DNA of 64,000 nucleotides, taken from positions 95,939,043 through 96,003,042 of the forward strand of contig CM075853.1 of the NCBI GenBank assembly GCA_037975125.1, given 5' to 3'. The number at the start of each line of letters is the position of its first letter. The stretch's first letter is position 1. The position numbers and the translations under genes were made by a program. Positions 37,824-50,130 of the stretch are shown one piece after another. The DNA comes from Latrodectus hesperus. Lineage: Eukaryota > Arthropoda > Arachnida > Araneae > Theridiidae. The notes under the pieces are model-generated. The model ran no database searches and was not told the DNA's origin. It saw only the letters and a list, made by a program, of their open reading frames with translations.

Positions 37824-39380
37824 TACTCATCCATATTAAATGAAATATGGATTCTCAAACACGATACTTACTTGACATTAGACAAAATAAATTTTCTTTA
37901 TGATAAAATCTGCGATTTCATATTCCTTGATCTGAGCCTCAGAAAAACGTGATTTCTTATCGTAATTTTTTATCATTAGAATAATTCTAAAGATTTAAAT
38001 CTAACAATATTAATGAAAATATATAAATTAATGTACTTTTATATTTTAGTGTATTATAAATAAATATTTCCATTATTTTATTTATTTCCGTAGAATGGAA
38101 TCACTGCAAACTAAGAATTTTCCTATATAAAAATTCCTTACAATATTATGGTGATTTAATTTTTGCTTTATCCTGAAAATTACCCTAGAGTAACGTATAA
38201 TTTATTTCTCATTTGGATTCAATAGTATCATCTCCTATTTTCTATGTAAATAGCTCTCACACTGTTATTCCGCATGTGGGTCATATCATTTTAGACTCCC
38301 ACGCGTCTTTTTTACTGTCATTAGTCATTTTAATTTCATTGCTTAAGAAGGAAGATGCCAATGTCTGGATTACTCAATGTAATTAGTTTTACAGCTCTAA
38401 AGGAAACAAAACCGAATTGTTTTTCTTTTCTTTTTTCTTTACTTTCCTGTTTGTTGTTACCTGTAATGGCAAATAAATTTATCTGGCAGAACTACCTAAA
38501 ACGTATTAAGTTAATTTTTTTACTTATTAACTGGTGAATTCATTTCAGATAATGCATTTATAAAATTAATAATGTTTTACAAATTTGCCTATTCTTGTTG
38601 TTATAATTTTGAAATTGTTATTTTTAATGTAAGATTATGCATAAATCTTACTTCAAAAGAAACAGAATGTAGAACACTAGTTTTACACACTTTAGTTTGC
38701 CAAATTTATGAATTTGATTAATTATTTTTTGAATTTGTGAACACGAATGAATTTGATTAACTGCTGAAAAGAAATAATAAATAAAGTATTTTATTTTTAT
38801 GGAGTTTTGTCTCATTTTGACGGAATTTCACTCTTATTTCCTCTTTAATTTGTTTTGCTGCTCCACTAATGACATCTCTTATAATTTTAAACAGAAAAAT
38901 ACATAAAAATTATAATATTTATAACTGATAGACATTGCCTATAGACAAATGAATCTTAAAATTATTAAAGACTAATTTGATTGTGAGGTATTTTGCAGTA
39001 TATATTCTAAAAGAGTAAAATTATTAATGTAATATCAGTGGGATCTTAACGAAATTTAATTCTTAACTTCAAATACACACATTTATATGTTTTAATGATC
39101 ACACACACACACACAGTTCTAGCTGTTTCAATACAAAAAGTACTTACAATATTAAATGATGAATATATTTCTTGTTTTATTTATTTTGAAAAAAAATCAA
39201 TGCTAAATTTAAGAAAAATTAGATTCTGCCCTATTTTAACGAAATTTTATTCCGAGTTCATTTATCCAATTGTTTTGGTAGTTATAGTTCAAATGATTTC
39301 TGTAAGAAATGTTCACCGTCCTGAAAAAAAGTTAATAAATATTGTTTCAATTATTGGTGATAAAAATTATTGTAAGAAAA
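37824..39380. other. AT-rich noncoding DNA
   Basis: No gene recognised. A (CA)8 run lies at about 39100-39115. Confidence 0.5.
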
Positions 39381-39382
39381 TA

Positions 39383-40778
39383 CACTACTGGCCACCCAAA
39401 CTGCAACACCAAGAAAGACAAGAGATATCACAGCACAATTTATTTTCTTGATAACATGTTGGTCAATTGTCAAAAGATAAAATTTTTAGACCTCTGTGAA
39501 GTGTGGTTCCTGCCAAAATCAGTAGCCAGAGTAGACGCATTTATTGGAGATCAACGTTGTCACCCTCCTCGGCATTGATTCAGAGAAACGTTGGATGTGT
39601 TCTTGGGATACAGCAGACTAAGCAGCTTTCCCACTTTGTCAAAGTTGACCTGTTGTGGCAGCTGGGGATGTAATCTAGCCAAATCGTTGAGCAATCATGG
39701 ACCACATGTTTTCTCTCGGCGAAAGATACAGAGTGAGCCGGGCAGGGAAGCAATTCAATTTGGTGAATGACGAAGAATACTTGGACAATGCATGCCATGT
39801 GTGGTTGCGCATTATCCTGTTGAAATATGGCTGTGTGCATGCCCTAATGGTAAGGAAGGACAACTGGCTCCAACACCTCGGAGATGTAGCGCTGGCTGTT
39901 TCAAGTACCGGTAATGCGTACTAGAGAAGTGCGAGAGTGATATCTAATACCGCCCAATACCATAATACCCGGTACAGGATTAGTATGGCGGCACATAAGG
40001 CAGCATCCTCTCTCCACAGTGTCTCCAGACTCGAATGCAACCATCGTGGTATTGCAGACAGAAGCGTGACTCGGCAGTAACGATAATTTCGTTCCATTCT
40101 ACAGTCCACATTCTTCTTTTATCGCACCATGGGCGGCGAAGATGTGTGTTGTTCTGCGTCAAGGGTAGATGAAGCAATGGATATCTTGCGGACAAACCAC
40201 TCTGCTGTAAACGGTGTCGAATGGTACGCGCAGACACTGGATGATACATTACAGACTGAATGTTCTTTGCTACGGTTCATGATGTGGCTGAACGATCTGT
40301 CACTGCCATGCGCACAGTTTGCTTGTCTTCACGTGAAGTGGTACACTGAGGTTGATGCGATTGAACACGTTGGTCCGTCGTACCCTCTTGCATTCAACGA
40401 TCACATATCCACGTTACAGTTCTTTGGTTTCGACAAACACGATTACTGATTTCCCTGAAAGATAATTCACAATTTCGGTAGGCGACTATCTTTCCTCTGT
40501 CGAACTCAGATACTTGATCAAAAAATTATCGCTGTTTTCTACGAGGCATAATTGATAATTTAAAAAAAAACCACAAGAAAAACATAACTGCCGAACTTGA
40601 AATCGTCAAAATCTCCAAGCCTTAAATAGCTCTTTGAAGACGTGCCACATGTGCGTTGATGTTCGTCTACGCTGAAATTCTAATCATTTGCATATCTCAC
40701 CTTCGCTAATGCATGTTGTAAATTTCATGTTATTTACATGCTTCCTTCAGGATGTTGCATTTACGGTGGCCTGCAGTG
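39383..40778 (-). mobile_element. Tc1-like transposon, copy A
   Basis: The 1,396-bp element has 28-bp terminal inverted repeats (39383-39410 and 40751-40778) identical at about 22 positions. They begin CACT and share GGCCACC and TGCAACA. TA flanks both sides (39381-39382 and 40779-40780), the signature of Tc1/mariner insertion. The transposase reads on the minus strand and is broken. The TIR divergence and the lesions indicate an old insertion. Confidence 0.92.
39519..40549 (-). pseudogene. Tc1-like transposase, degenerate
   Basis: From an ATG at 40549-40547 the minus strand reads MPRRKQR, a stop, then VSEFDRGKIVAY and FREISNRVCRNQ, the first helix-turn-helix. It continues into TTSREDKQTVRMAVTDRS and VSARTIRHRLQQSGLSARYP (second helix-turn-helix). 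The catalytic core begins as VTAESRFCL where the family has FTDESR, so the first aspartate is alanine by one base change. A frameshift before about 39840 leads to FQQDNAQPH with the second aspartate. A second shift leads to LSPRENMW with the catalytic glutamate. The C terminus reads SMPRRVTTLIS and ends at a TGA (39521-39519). At least three in-frame stops and two frameshifts are present. Length without lesions would be about 343 codons, normal for Tc1. It cannot be active. Confidence 0.9.
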
Positions 40779-40780
40779 TA

Positions 40781-41560
40781 TATTTTTTAAAATTTTCTAC
40801 AAAATCCACTGAACAAAAAAGGTTTTAATGAAACATTATTCCGAATTCATTTATTTGTTTTGGTAGTCATCTATTTACCTTGTACTTTGTAAATTTATAT
40901 TTTTAAGAGAGATTCATGATTTTTAGATTATTGTTTATCAACAATCTTTTAAATAAAAAAGAATTAGGAGGAATGTGACAAAATTAATTTTAAATACTTT
41001 ATCTCGGGTTTCAAATTTATCAAAAATATAGATAAGCTAAATTATTCCTCATCACACTCGCTTTAATATATCTCACATTCCTTATACCCTTCCATTTTCT
41101 TGAGTCTGCTATAATTGATATAAAAATAACTGTTTAAGTATTTGCACTTACAATTTATACTATTATTACCTAAAACTTTCAAACTTGGCTTTAATATATT
41201 TATAACTTTAAACAAGTGGACATTTGGCACGTACACTTTCAGTTTGATACCGAGCAGGCATAGCATATCTAGTGGATAATTTCATATTTGAAGGCAGATT
41301 TAAAGCTTTCACAAGGGTTTTCTTTCCAAGAGAACATTTTAGTAAAGTGAGCTACATTTATGTGTCACAAGGGAGGAAACCCTGAAAGAGCCAAATCTAA
41401 TCATTCCATAAGGTGAGTTGGAAAAATGTAGAAACATGATATTTATATCCTATTGTTCAAAAGTGTCTGGTATCGAAACTAAGATTTTCAAATTCCGAAG
41501 CTATGCTCCTAAAATTAGGTTAATTTAATCATATCTTCAAATTATAATGTCTACTAAATT
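40781..41560. other. AT-rich noncoding DNA
   Basis: No feature recognised. Confidence 0.5.
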
Positions 41561-41588
41561 ATTGCATCGATATCAGGATCGATGCAAT
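41561..41588. repeat. Short perfect hairpin
   Basis: ATTGCATCGAT (41561-41571) pairs exactly with 41578-41588 around a 6-nt loop. TCF-like or structural meaning is not established. Confidence 0.6.
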
Positions 41589-41675
41589 TATTCAGAATAA
41601 GGATATTTTGGTTTAAATTTAATTTAATACTCTACAGGGAAAATTGTAATTTTATTTTAAGGAAATATACTAATT

Positions 41676-41845
41676 TTTAGCAACAAAATGTTTATAATCT
41701 GTCCAATTTTACGTAATAAACGCGTATCAATAACTTGTTTTTATATAGTGAAATTTACAAAGCTTTAGCGACAAAATATTTATAACCGATATAATTTTAC
41801 TTAATGAATGTATCAATAATTTGTTTTTGTATCTTTAAAAAATAT
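41676..41845. repeat. Diverged tandem duplication (~88-bp unit)
   Basis: Two adjacent units share TTTAGC, ACAAAAT, TTTATAA, AATTTTAC and TATCAATAA in the same order and spacing (starts near 41676 and 41764). They are clearly diverged. Confidence 0.65.
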
Positions 41846-43239
41846 ATGTGATAATTTTAAAACTGACTGTTGCATTCATTTAATCTCAAAACATTTCGCA
41901 TCACATAAATTATATTAAATGAAAAATGTATTAAAAAACTAATGAAATTAAAATTCAAAATGCTATGTAAAATTATCCATAAATTTATCTGAGTTTCAAT
42001 CCTTTATGCAAATTCTGTTTCTTACATATTAGCGTCACCGTAGCCAATTTTGCATTAAAGCAATTGACTACCACAAGAATCGTGCCAAAATATCTGACAA
42101 TTAAGCAGCACACATACAAGAAGTCTAAGATGTGCGCGCAAATTAGGTGTCATTATTAGTTGCGAGTAAATAAACTACTGTGGATCTAATACGTAAGCAC
42201 ATAAAATACTTATAATAAAATCAAAAAGTTGTTAAAATTTAAAAAAATTTTGATTTTAAATTTTTTGTGCAATAAATTTAAAAAATAGGAAAATTTAGTA
42301 AATAATAAACCATTTTAACAATTAATTACTGCTTAAAAATCTTACACTATAATTACATCAAGTCTTTGCTGGATAAATGAGTTTATGCTCATGATGTCAA
42401 CATTAATTATCAGCATCAATTTTACATTAAGGTAATGATGTCAATAATAGCTATTTTTGACTACAAAACACTATAAGTGTTTCCTTCCAAACAAATTTTA
42501 TAAATGGAGAGTAAATAGTAAAAAAATTTTAAGTACACAAAATACCTCTTTAAATATTTTTACCACAATGATACACACGCATGCGTGCGAATAAAAATTT
42601 TTTCAATATCACCTATTTAGTGTGTAAAATTCAAAACATTTAAAATAATCTGATTACCGAACAAGAAAACAGAATAAGTAGTACAGAAATTTTTATTCTC
42701 AAAATGATAGAAAATAGATGTATCCCATCTTCGAAATTGCATATATATGCATTTACATGAGTATAAAAAATTTAAAGTTATCTATAACTTTTACTGAAAA
42801 TTTTTTAAACGTTTTGTCTTAAATTCTGTAAAAAGAAAATATTAAATAGTTAAAAAAATTAAATTTATTAATGGATTTATGAAAAAAGAACATGTATAAT
42901 TTTAGATAAAAGGAGACAAAAAATAAGTAGAAAAAACTATTGAATAAAAATTTATAAATTAATAAATTATTTAAAAATGCAGAATTGTACTGATATTCTT
43001 TTGATTCTATGCTATCTCGCCATTCTATTAAATTTTTTTTAATTAAACCTTAAGCTTAAAGGACTGGATTTAATCGTAATGTTGACTGGATTCAGCTTGG
43101 ATATCATTATTTCAACTCGTTTGATATTCTGTGTAAATATCAATTTCATTTAAAATGTTGGCCACCAATAAGTTAATGTTAAAACGTCTTCGTAGTGCAA
43201 ATTTTGTATCTAAAAATACTGTGTTTCACTAAGTAAGAA
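41846..43239. other. AT-rich noncoding DNA
   Basis: No gene recognised. The motif ATGATGTCAA recurs at about 42393 and 42437. Confidence 0.5.
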
Positions 43240-43700
43240 TTCCCTCAACATAGCATCGGAAAAACGCAATCAAAGATGCGGCTTATTGGAGCGTGTGCTG
43301 TCACGTGACAGGGAACTATGATCAGTAGCGTCCTCCAGGCGGTTCTCTGCGTGAAGCTGATAAATACGAAAACGGGGGTCAGCCAATCATGACTGGCGAT
43401 GACAGGTCTTCAAAACTCCTCTTTCATCTTCGGATTAAAAAATAAATAAATAAATAAAGCTTTTTTTTCTATCAAGCCTCTGTTGGCCTCACCTTGCATT
43501 TATCAGGTGGAGAATCTTCCCTGATAACAATGAGAAAAGTAACCGCACAGAAGAAATTAAAATTGGCTGCTTCTTTTCTGATAAGTTCCCGGGTGCCAAT
43601 AGAGGAGATCTGATAAGAAATGTATCCACAAAAGAAATATGTATCAGCATTTTACTTATTGATAAATGAAATGATACTTATCAGAGTTAGTAATCAAAAC
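43240..43700. promoter_or_regulatory. Candidate cis-regulatory block with clustered GATA sites, E-box and CCAAT
   Basis: This G+C-richer block carries the perfect 14-bp palindrome CTGTCACGTGACAG (43298-43311) around an E-box. A CCAAT box lies at 43383-43387. Seven GATAA motifs occur on both strands between 43359 and 43683, two of them as TGATAAG near 43579 and 43611. A Runx-like AACCGCA lies at 43541-43547 and CAGGTG near 43504. A short (AATA)n run splits the block near 43438-43457. The density of GATA sites is well above that of the neighbouring DNA. Regulatory function is inferred. Confidence 0.38.
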
Positions 43701-44959
43701 AAGAATCTATTCTACTCCTACATTTCTGAATGGTATTTTTGGACGAGTATATAAAATTGTGTTACAATAAAAGTGCTATTAACCAAGTATATCGTTAGAG
43801 TGTATATATTAACCAAATTAGTTCGGTTAATCAAAATGTTGTATAATTGAATAGAATATTTTGGTGGATTGAGTTAATTTATGATAAACAGAATTTATTT
43901 ATTCCACACATTTATTATATTGAATTAATTTATTATTTTATTAAATAACAGGCAAACACTAAGTGGAATACAATCGCTTATAAAAAAGATTTTAATTATT
44001 TTTTACTTTGTTATAAAAACAAATCTTTAAGAGAGATTTGGAATAAAATTTAAACTTTATTGATTGTGGCCGCTAAATTCTTTTACTTTTAATTAAGTAA
44101 TATTTTCTCCAAACAAATTTTCGTTACTACCTTTTTCTTTCTATTTCACATTTTTAAAAATTTGATTGTTTGAAGTGCTATTATCGACATTCTATTTAGC
44201 ATTTCCAACCTTGAATTCATATTTTAATTTTTCTTCATTTCTAAAATGAAATAATAAATCTTAAAAATATAAATTAAATTAAAATACAAAATAAAATAAA
44301 AAAACTACTAATTTCTTATACACCAATAAGTATCAAAAGATTCTTATTGTAACTTTTACCCTGCTTTATAGCAATACCCCCTTTTTTAAAATCAGGAATA
44401 ATCCTAGTCAAAGTGAGAAGGATTTTGCGATCTTGATTTTTGCTTGATTTTCTAAGGGTGTGCGCTTGTGAGATTTCCGATTTTCCCTTTTTTCGATCTC
44501 ATGATAATGGTTCACTATTTGATATTCCATAAAAACAGCTAATGAATTCACTGCTAACATTTGCACCGCTCTTTTAAACATCGATCAAGTAATACTTTCC
44601 AAGATTTTTCACTATAAAATAAACATTATTTAATCACTCACAAATTTCATGCATTTATATTTCACATATTATTTAGTAATCTGCGTTAGATCTGCTGTAG
44701 TTTATTGTATGCTGTAGTATGTATGCATTAAAATTTTCTAAATGAAAAATTCATTCTACTTTTATGTATTTATGGTATTATCTATAACTATTAATTTATA
44801 TTATGTTCTTATCTACTATTAATTACTCTATTATCTATATTATGTATTTATGCATTTTTGATGTCCATCTGTTAGTGTTACTATATGATATATGGGTTAA
44901 TATTAAACAATCTTTTCTCTCATTTATAAGTATGGACTTCTTATCAATAAAATTAAAAA
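43701..44959. other. AT-rich noncoding DNA
   Basis: No gene recognised. The part around 44740-44860 has loosely repeated TTATCTATATTATGT-type units. Confidence 0.5.
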
Positions 44960-45295
44960 AGGAAAAACAGAAATCATAGCAAGAATTTGAATATTTTAGA
45001 AATTATATATTAAAGGCACTTAAGCATGAAAGGAAAACTCAAAAACAAAAACTATAGATAAATAACAATCTCAATCAAAATAAATAATATCAAAGAAATG
45101 CGAAAATACTCCCACGAATATGAATATTTTGCCGATTATATATAAATAAAAGATATTTTATACAAGCATTAAAGCAAAGTTTAAAATTAAAACTAATGAA
45201 ATTAAAAACAGAAATCACTGCACTAATTTTATATGAATATTTTCCAAAGTAGATATATAAGACATTTCAAGCATTACAGAGAAAATAATCCTTGA
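44960..45295. repeat. Diverged tandem repeat, three units of ~123 bp
   Basis: Three segments share ACAGAAATCA or an equivalent, then TGAATATTTT (44988, 45121 and 45234) followed by TATATAAAAGACATTT-like sequence and AAGCATTA. Spacing is 133 and 113 bp. It is an old satellite fragment or tandem duplication. Confidence 0.55.
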
Positions 45296-45750
45296 GAAAG
45301 AATAAATATTTGATCAACACAATGCTTTATTTTCTACAAAAGCACAAACCATATTTAATTATTGGTATTGACTAATTTTATCAGAAGGTCAATGTTATTA
45401 GAAAGATTAGTTTTGTTGACACATAATTGGATTGAGTGGTTTATTTATACCTTTTTCAGTTAGTCTTTTTTTATAGCTTTCAACTTTAATTGTGTTTAAA
45501 AATTTTGTGTGTTTCTGGAAAGTATTGAAAACAGTTATTGCATAATGATTGTTTTTTAATTGCCATACAAGTTAGAAAAATAAAAAAAATTACCTAATAT
45601 TAAAATTTTTAAATTTTTTCAAGAAAAGAGCAATTAGTGTCTTAATATTAAAATCCACTGTGTCGATTAAGAAAGCTAAAACATTGACTGTATCAAACTA
45701 TATGAAGGGAAATGCATACCCACTATATGTTAAGGCATTTCTTATTTCTC
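45296..45750. other. AT-rich noncoding DNA
   Basis: No feature recognised. Confidence 0.5.
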
Positions 45751-45965
45751 TTCATGAGTCGAGGTGGTTGCGGAATGATTAAAACAATTCATTTTTGCTC
45801 TTCCTTTGGTTCAACAGTACATGGGTTCAAATCCTACCTTGGACTTGGATGTTTGTAGTGTTTTGGAATCCTTTTTATGCCGTAAGTCCCGGTCTAATTA
45901 GCACTCGAGTGAAGAAAATGACCGTTGAGCAACAAACAATATTACTTCATGAAGCCTGAGAATAT
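45751..45965 (+). mobile_element. Second tRNA-related SINE family (copy 1)
   Basis: A B-box-like GGGTTCAAATCC at 45823-45834 follows a decayed tRNA-like head (GAGTCGAGGTGGTTGCGGAA). After it comes GGACTTGGATGTTTGTAGTG and TTTTGGAATCC (to 45871), then GTAAGTCCCGGTCTAATTAG. A weaker copy of the same order is at 52588-52735. No tail or target duplication is clear. Confidence 0.55.
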
Positions 45966-46700
45966 TACCCACAAAAAACTAAATATTCATTAATGAAAGC
46001 TGTCCCGAAAATTTCAACAATTTAACTTCATAGGTTACACATTACGCGTGTTGTTAAAAAGTAAAATATTAATTGAAATAAATATTCATAATAAGGAAAA
46101 TTAGAAATTTTTTTAAGCAAGTTCTCATAATTTTTAATACATTATTAACTAAGTCTTACAGCATTTTTTTAATCTATTTATTGATTAATATTTTTCGGAA
46201 TATTGAAATTCACAGGTTAAACCTCATGTGAAAAATTGAACAGACAAAAACCGATATTAAGTTTCTAATTTCAGAATGCACAGTTAATTATTATCAATTA
46301 ATTGTATGCAGACGCTATTAATTAAAAAGATTTTTCTGGATTTCCTCTTTTACAAAATATCACTACATCTCTACAAAAATTTCGTCAAGTTAACGTGTAA
46401 AATTTTTGAAATAAATCAAGAATTAAATATTACATATATAATACAATAATCTCTATAATAAATCAGTATTGATAAAATTAGTAGAAACAGATTTCTGCAA
46501 ATTCTACCGATTTTTTTTAGCTAAATAACGCAAATTTTATAAACAGGATTTAAAACACGAACATAAATTTTAAAAGGTACACAAGTAATTTTTTTTATTA
46601 AGAATCATAATTCTTAAGGACATTTTCTTATATATATTAAAAAACCAGTTCTCCACCTCATTTTTTTATTTTATTGAAGCCACATTTATAGAATAAAGAT
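45966..46700. other. AT-rich noncoding DNA
   Basis: No feature recognised. Confidence 0.5.
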
Positions 46701-47060
46701 GTCTAATCTCCGTCTAAGATGATACTATGTGACGTTTTTCTGAATCGAGAAGCACCTGGTGTAGGAGTATAACCACCCAACTCAAATTAAAGATCATTCA
46801 AACGACCCAATTATGATAATACGGGTGCCGGGTAATAACATGAAACGGAATAAATTCACCCCCATTCTTTCGCAACAGACGTTGAAAAATTGTCGCTGGT
46901 ATATTTTTAATGATTTTTTAATGCTACAGGTAGCGGCGTATTTAATACTGGAGTTTGAAATTTTAGATGGAATGTTCTTTGCTCATAAGAGTCATTACGA
47001 ATTGGGAATGCTTTTGGAAAACAAAGAACATGGTTAAAGATCAGTCTGTAAGCCTAAAGT
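46701..47060. other. Unrecognised moderately complex block
   Basis: Contains TGACGTTTTTC near 46731, CACCTGGTG near 46752 and an open plus-strand frame (46813-47037) with no known domain. It could be a noncoding conserved element. Confidence 0.22.
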
Positions 47061-47329
47061 TTGATGAAAAATATCGCCCCAGAAATGTAATATAGGATAA
47101 ATTAAATGCTATCCTATACAGATTGGGTGGTAGAATGTTCCCTTATTTATGCTACTGTTATTCGATTCACGATTTATTCATTCTTGTGTATGTGTACCAT
47201 ATTGAGATAACATTGAGGAATAAAAGATATTTTCCAGAGACTAATGTTTTTTCACTTATTAGAGGAGCTTTGAAGGGTCTTTCATTATCTTCTACTGTTT
47301 AAAACGAATAACTGAGAATATTCATGTGA

Positions 47330-47630
47330 GTTACAATTCAAAAATTCATGATATTACCAAATATAATTGAAAAATTCGCATTTCGGCAGAAAGCTGTGTA
47401 AGAGAAATGGAAGTATTCGGAGTGGAAAGTCTCGGATTTGATCCTAGCAGCAATGAAAGAACGGGAGGAGGAAATTATTTTTCCTTCTGTAGCTTTTTGC
47501 GTACTTGTTTGTTTTGACGCGCGCGAAAATGTATTCTCACCCTCTATTGACATGTGAATACTATGAATTATGTATGAAAAATCCTTCCAAGAGACATTAC
47601 GCGACAGATGTGAAAAAGCCAAACAATGGT
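47330..47630. other. Unrecognised G+C-richer block
   Basis: It includes GACGCGCGCGAAAATG near 47516 and a minus-strand frame (47622-47338) of 94 codons with no domain I recognise. Regulatory or decayed coding origin cannot be decided. Confidence 0.22.
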
Positions 47631-49075
47631 ATTCAGCTATTAATTAGCTGATTCGCTACATGTTAAAAAATTGTTATTCTTAATCATACAGAATAATGAC
47701 AACTTAAAGTTAAAAAATGAAACACTATTTCTATTTAATTACTATTTTAAATTTAACATTTTCTAAGCAAAATAAAGGAGAATTTTTGATATGCAAAGCT
47801 CCCTTTTCCTTGTTACAAATTAAAAGACCGTTTACTAAAACATTTAAATCAAATGACATCTCTGTTATACATGGAATGTAGTCAACTCTTTACTTGACTC
47901 CATTGAAGTCTGTAATGGGCCGGGGATCTATGCATGTCAGATTTTCTTAAGTACTAATGTCTCTCGACTAAATATAAGAGAAATTTCATGAAGAGATTGT
48001 AAATTCTGATATCATATTTGATATTTAAATGTGCCTTACATGTAAGAAGCAGTTAGTTGTGCTTAGTATTCTCAATTGCTAGTATTTAATAGCATCCATT
48101 AACTGAAGCAATTCATTATAATGATAGTTTTCATGCCCAGAAAAAGTATTGGCTTTTTGCTCTTGATTCATCAGAAGACTGTATTCGTGAGGGGATCTAT
48201 TACAATACACTTATTAAGGACAGTTATAACTGATAAATAATTATAAACTATTATCGATTCTTACTAGAAATATCTGTCTGGAAATTCGATGCTTTAAGGT
48301 AAATATGGAGAATTAATAGTGGAAAAATATTCTAATGGAAGGTAAAGATTAGATTGGATTGCTTATAGTGTTATATGGAACTCTAATCACTTTTTATACA
48401 TAAGACTAATTCCATTTAGATTATAGTTTGATTTATTATAGAAGAGAAATTCCAAACTATTAGAAACATCCACGAACGAAGTGGAAATCGAACAACTAAA
48501 CTTTTAAATTAAAGGTAAAATATATTATGAGAAAGGCATGCAAAGATTTTGGATGTTTGAGGTTAAAAGAGACAAAAATGGCAAATGTGTTAAAGGTATA
48601 TTGCAATTTAATTTTTTAAGATTTAGTAGACTAGTTTATTTATTCTGCAAGCATATTGCTCATTATTTTTTTCATTAAAAATAAATTTGCTTGAATATAA
48701 ATGATTTTTAAAATAAATTAAAAATAATAAATACAAATAAATAATTTCATTTCTTGCCGGATGTTAAACCTTGGGTCGTTGTGATATGATACAATATTAA
48801 TTTTCGACGTGAAAAATGTATGCTTATTGTAGATTTAATTAATATCAAAAGCGTAATGAAGAATTTTCATAGGAATTGGACCATATATATGAGTCACGAG
48901 AGAATTAAGTTCAGAAACTCCCAATATAGATTCGCAAATATAAAATAGAAAGAAAATTTTATTCTCTGTTATTCAACAGTAACTTGGAAAGAACCTGTGA
49001 CCATCCTTTTTATAGAGCACTGTACTACGGTTTGGCAACAGTGTGATCTCTAATATCTTATTTATAAAAAGAGGC
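47631..49075. other. AT-rich noncoding DNA
   Basis: No gene or element recognised. Confidence 0.5.
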
Positions 49076-49154
49076 AATTATCCATACTTATGTCAGCAAA
49101 TTCTTTCAATAAATTAGCAACTGAAAGAATTTGCTGGCATAAGTATGGATAATT
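49076..49154 (+). ncRNA. Nearly perfect 79-nt hairpin, miRNA-like or inverted-repeat element
   Basis: Arms of 33 nt (49076-49108 and 49122-49154) pair with a single mismatch, which in RNA would be a G-U pair, around a 13-nt loop. The left arm begins AATTATCCATACTTATG. The size is that of a pre-miRNA, but the pairing is closer to that of a young hairpin-siRNA or newborn miRNA locus, or a miniature inverted duplication. No matching target duplication flanks it. Confidence 0.4.
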
Positions 49155-49600
49155 TTTGCTCACCAAGACCCATTGGCAAGTTGAAGCTTTTCGGAATAGG
49201 AAGCTGAAAGCTCGAATTTAATGACAGATGATACAAGCAGATGACAGTTAAATTCTCGCTCTTACGTCTATATAAGAATATTTTAAATTTTCATCCTAGT
49301 GATTCGTGATTATAGCATACAGCAAACGAAAATTCCTTTCGGCTGGCAAATATTATGTGACTATTATAAATATTATTATTACAAATTTATTAGGTTTTAA
49401 ATTAGCTTCTCACATTGGCAAAATAATAATTATTAACTTTCAACATACGAAATAAACAATGTAACTTCTTATGTAATCAGCTGAAAAACCAATTCTTGTA
49501 CACACACATTGCCTATTAGCAATGTTTAGTTTAATATCTTCAGTAATTCATGCGTTTTATCACCGAAGAATGTTTTCGCCTAAACTCGGATGATTCATCC
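49155..49600. other. Noncoding DNA
   Basis: No feature recognised. Confidence 0.5.
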
Positions 49601-50130
49601 GCAATCTATGACAAAAAAAAAATAGCGCAAGAGGTCAAACCTCAAACATCTTAGATTATAAAGACAGGCAAAAAAATGCACTTTTTAATATTCAACAGAT
49701 GCTTCTGTTCGTAGGTGTAAGAGTACGCAAGTATAAATGAGTGTTTTATAACCGACAGGCATTTAAAAAAGGTGCTGTGATTACTACAATTTTTTATTCG
49801 CATCTTCTTCCCCCCCCCCCTGACTCCCCCTCCCTTTTCCACATTTGCTTATTTATGAAGCGTAAGTTGTTTCATAAGTTATGTGTTGGAAAGCGATTTC
49901 CCAAAATGTAGAGATAAAAAAATATAATTTATGAATTGGGCTTCCTTTTGTTCGTAACGATTAGCAATTATAGTTTGTTTGTGTGTAATTGCAAAGAAAC
50001 GCGCGCGGTGTAGGTGTTGGGGAATAAATAGAAGCTGGGCTTGGGATTTATGACGGGTTTCGTATCTTTAGAAGTAGGAAATTAATTTGCGACTTGTTGC
50101 TGATTTGATTCGGTTTTCACGAGAAACTTC
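49601..50130. promoter_or_regulatory. Candidate noncoding element with C-run and CpG patch
   Basis: A C11 run and further C-rich sequence lie at 49810-49840. The stretch 49960-50120 is G+C-richer, with AACGCGCGCGG, GTAGGTGTTGGGG and the Hox-like core ATTTATGAC near 50047. No frame of interest is present. Function is unproved. Confidence 0.22.

Noticed and set aside
40129..40449. 106-codon plus-strand frame inside Tc1 copy A
   Set aside because: It is antisense to the transposase, whose conserved motifs are on the minus strand.
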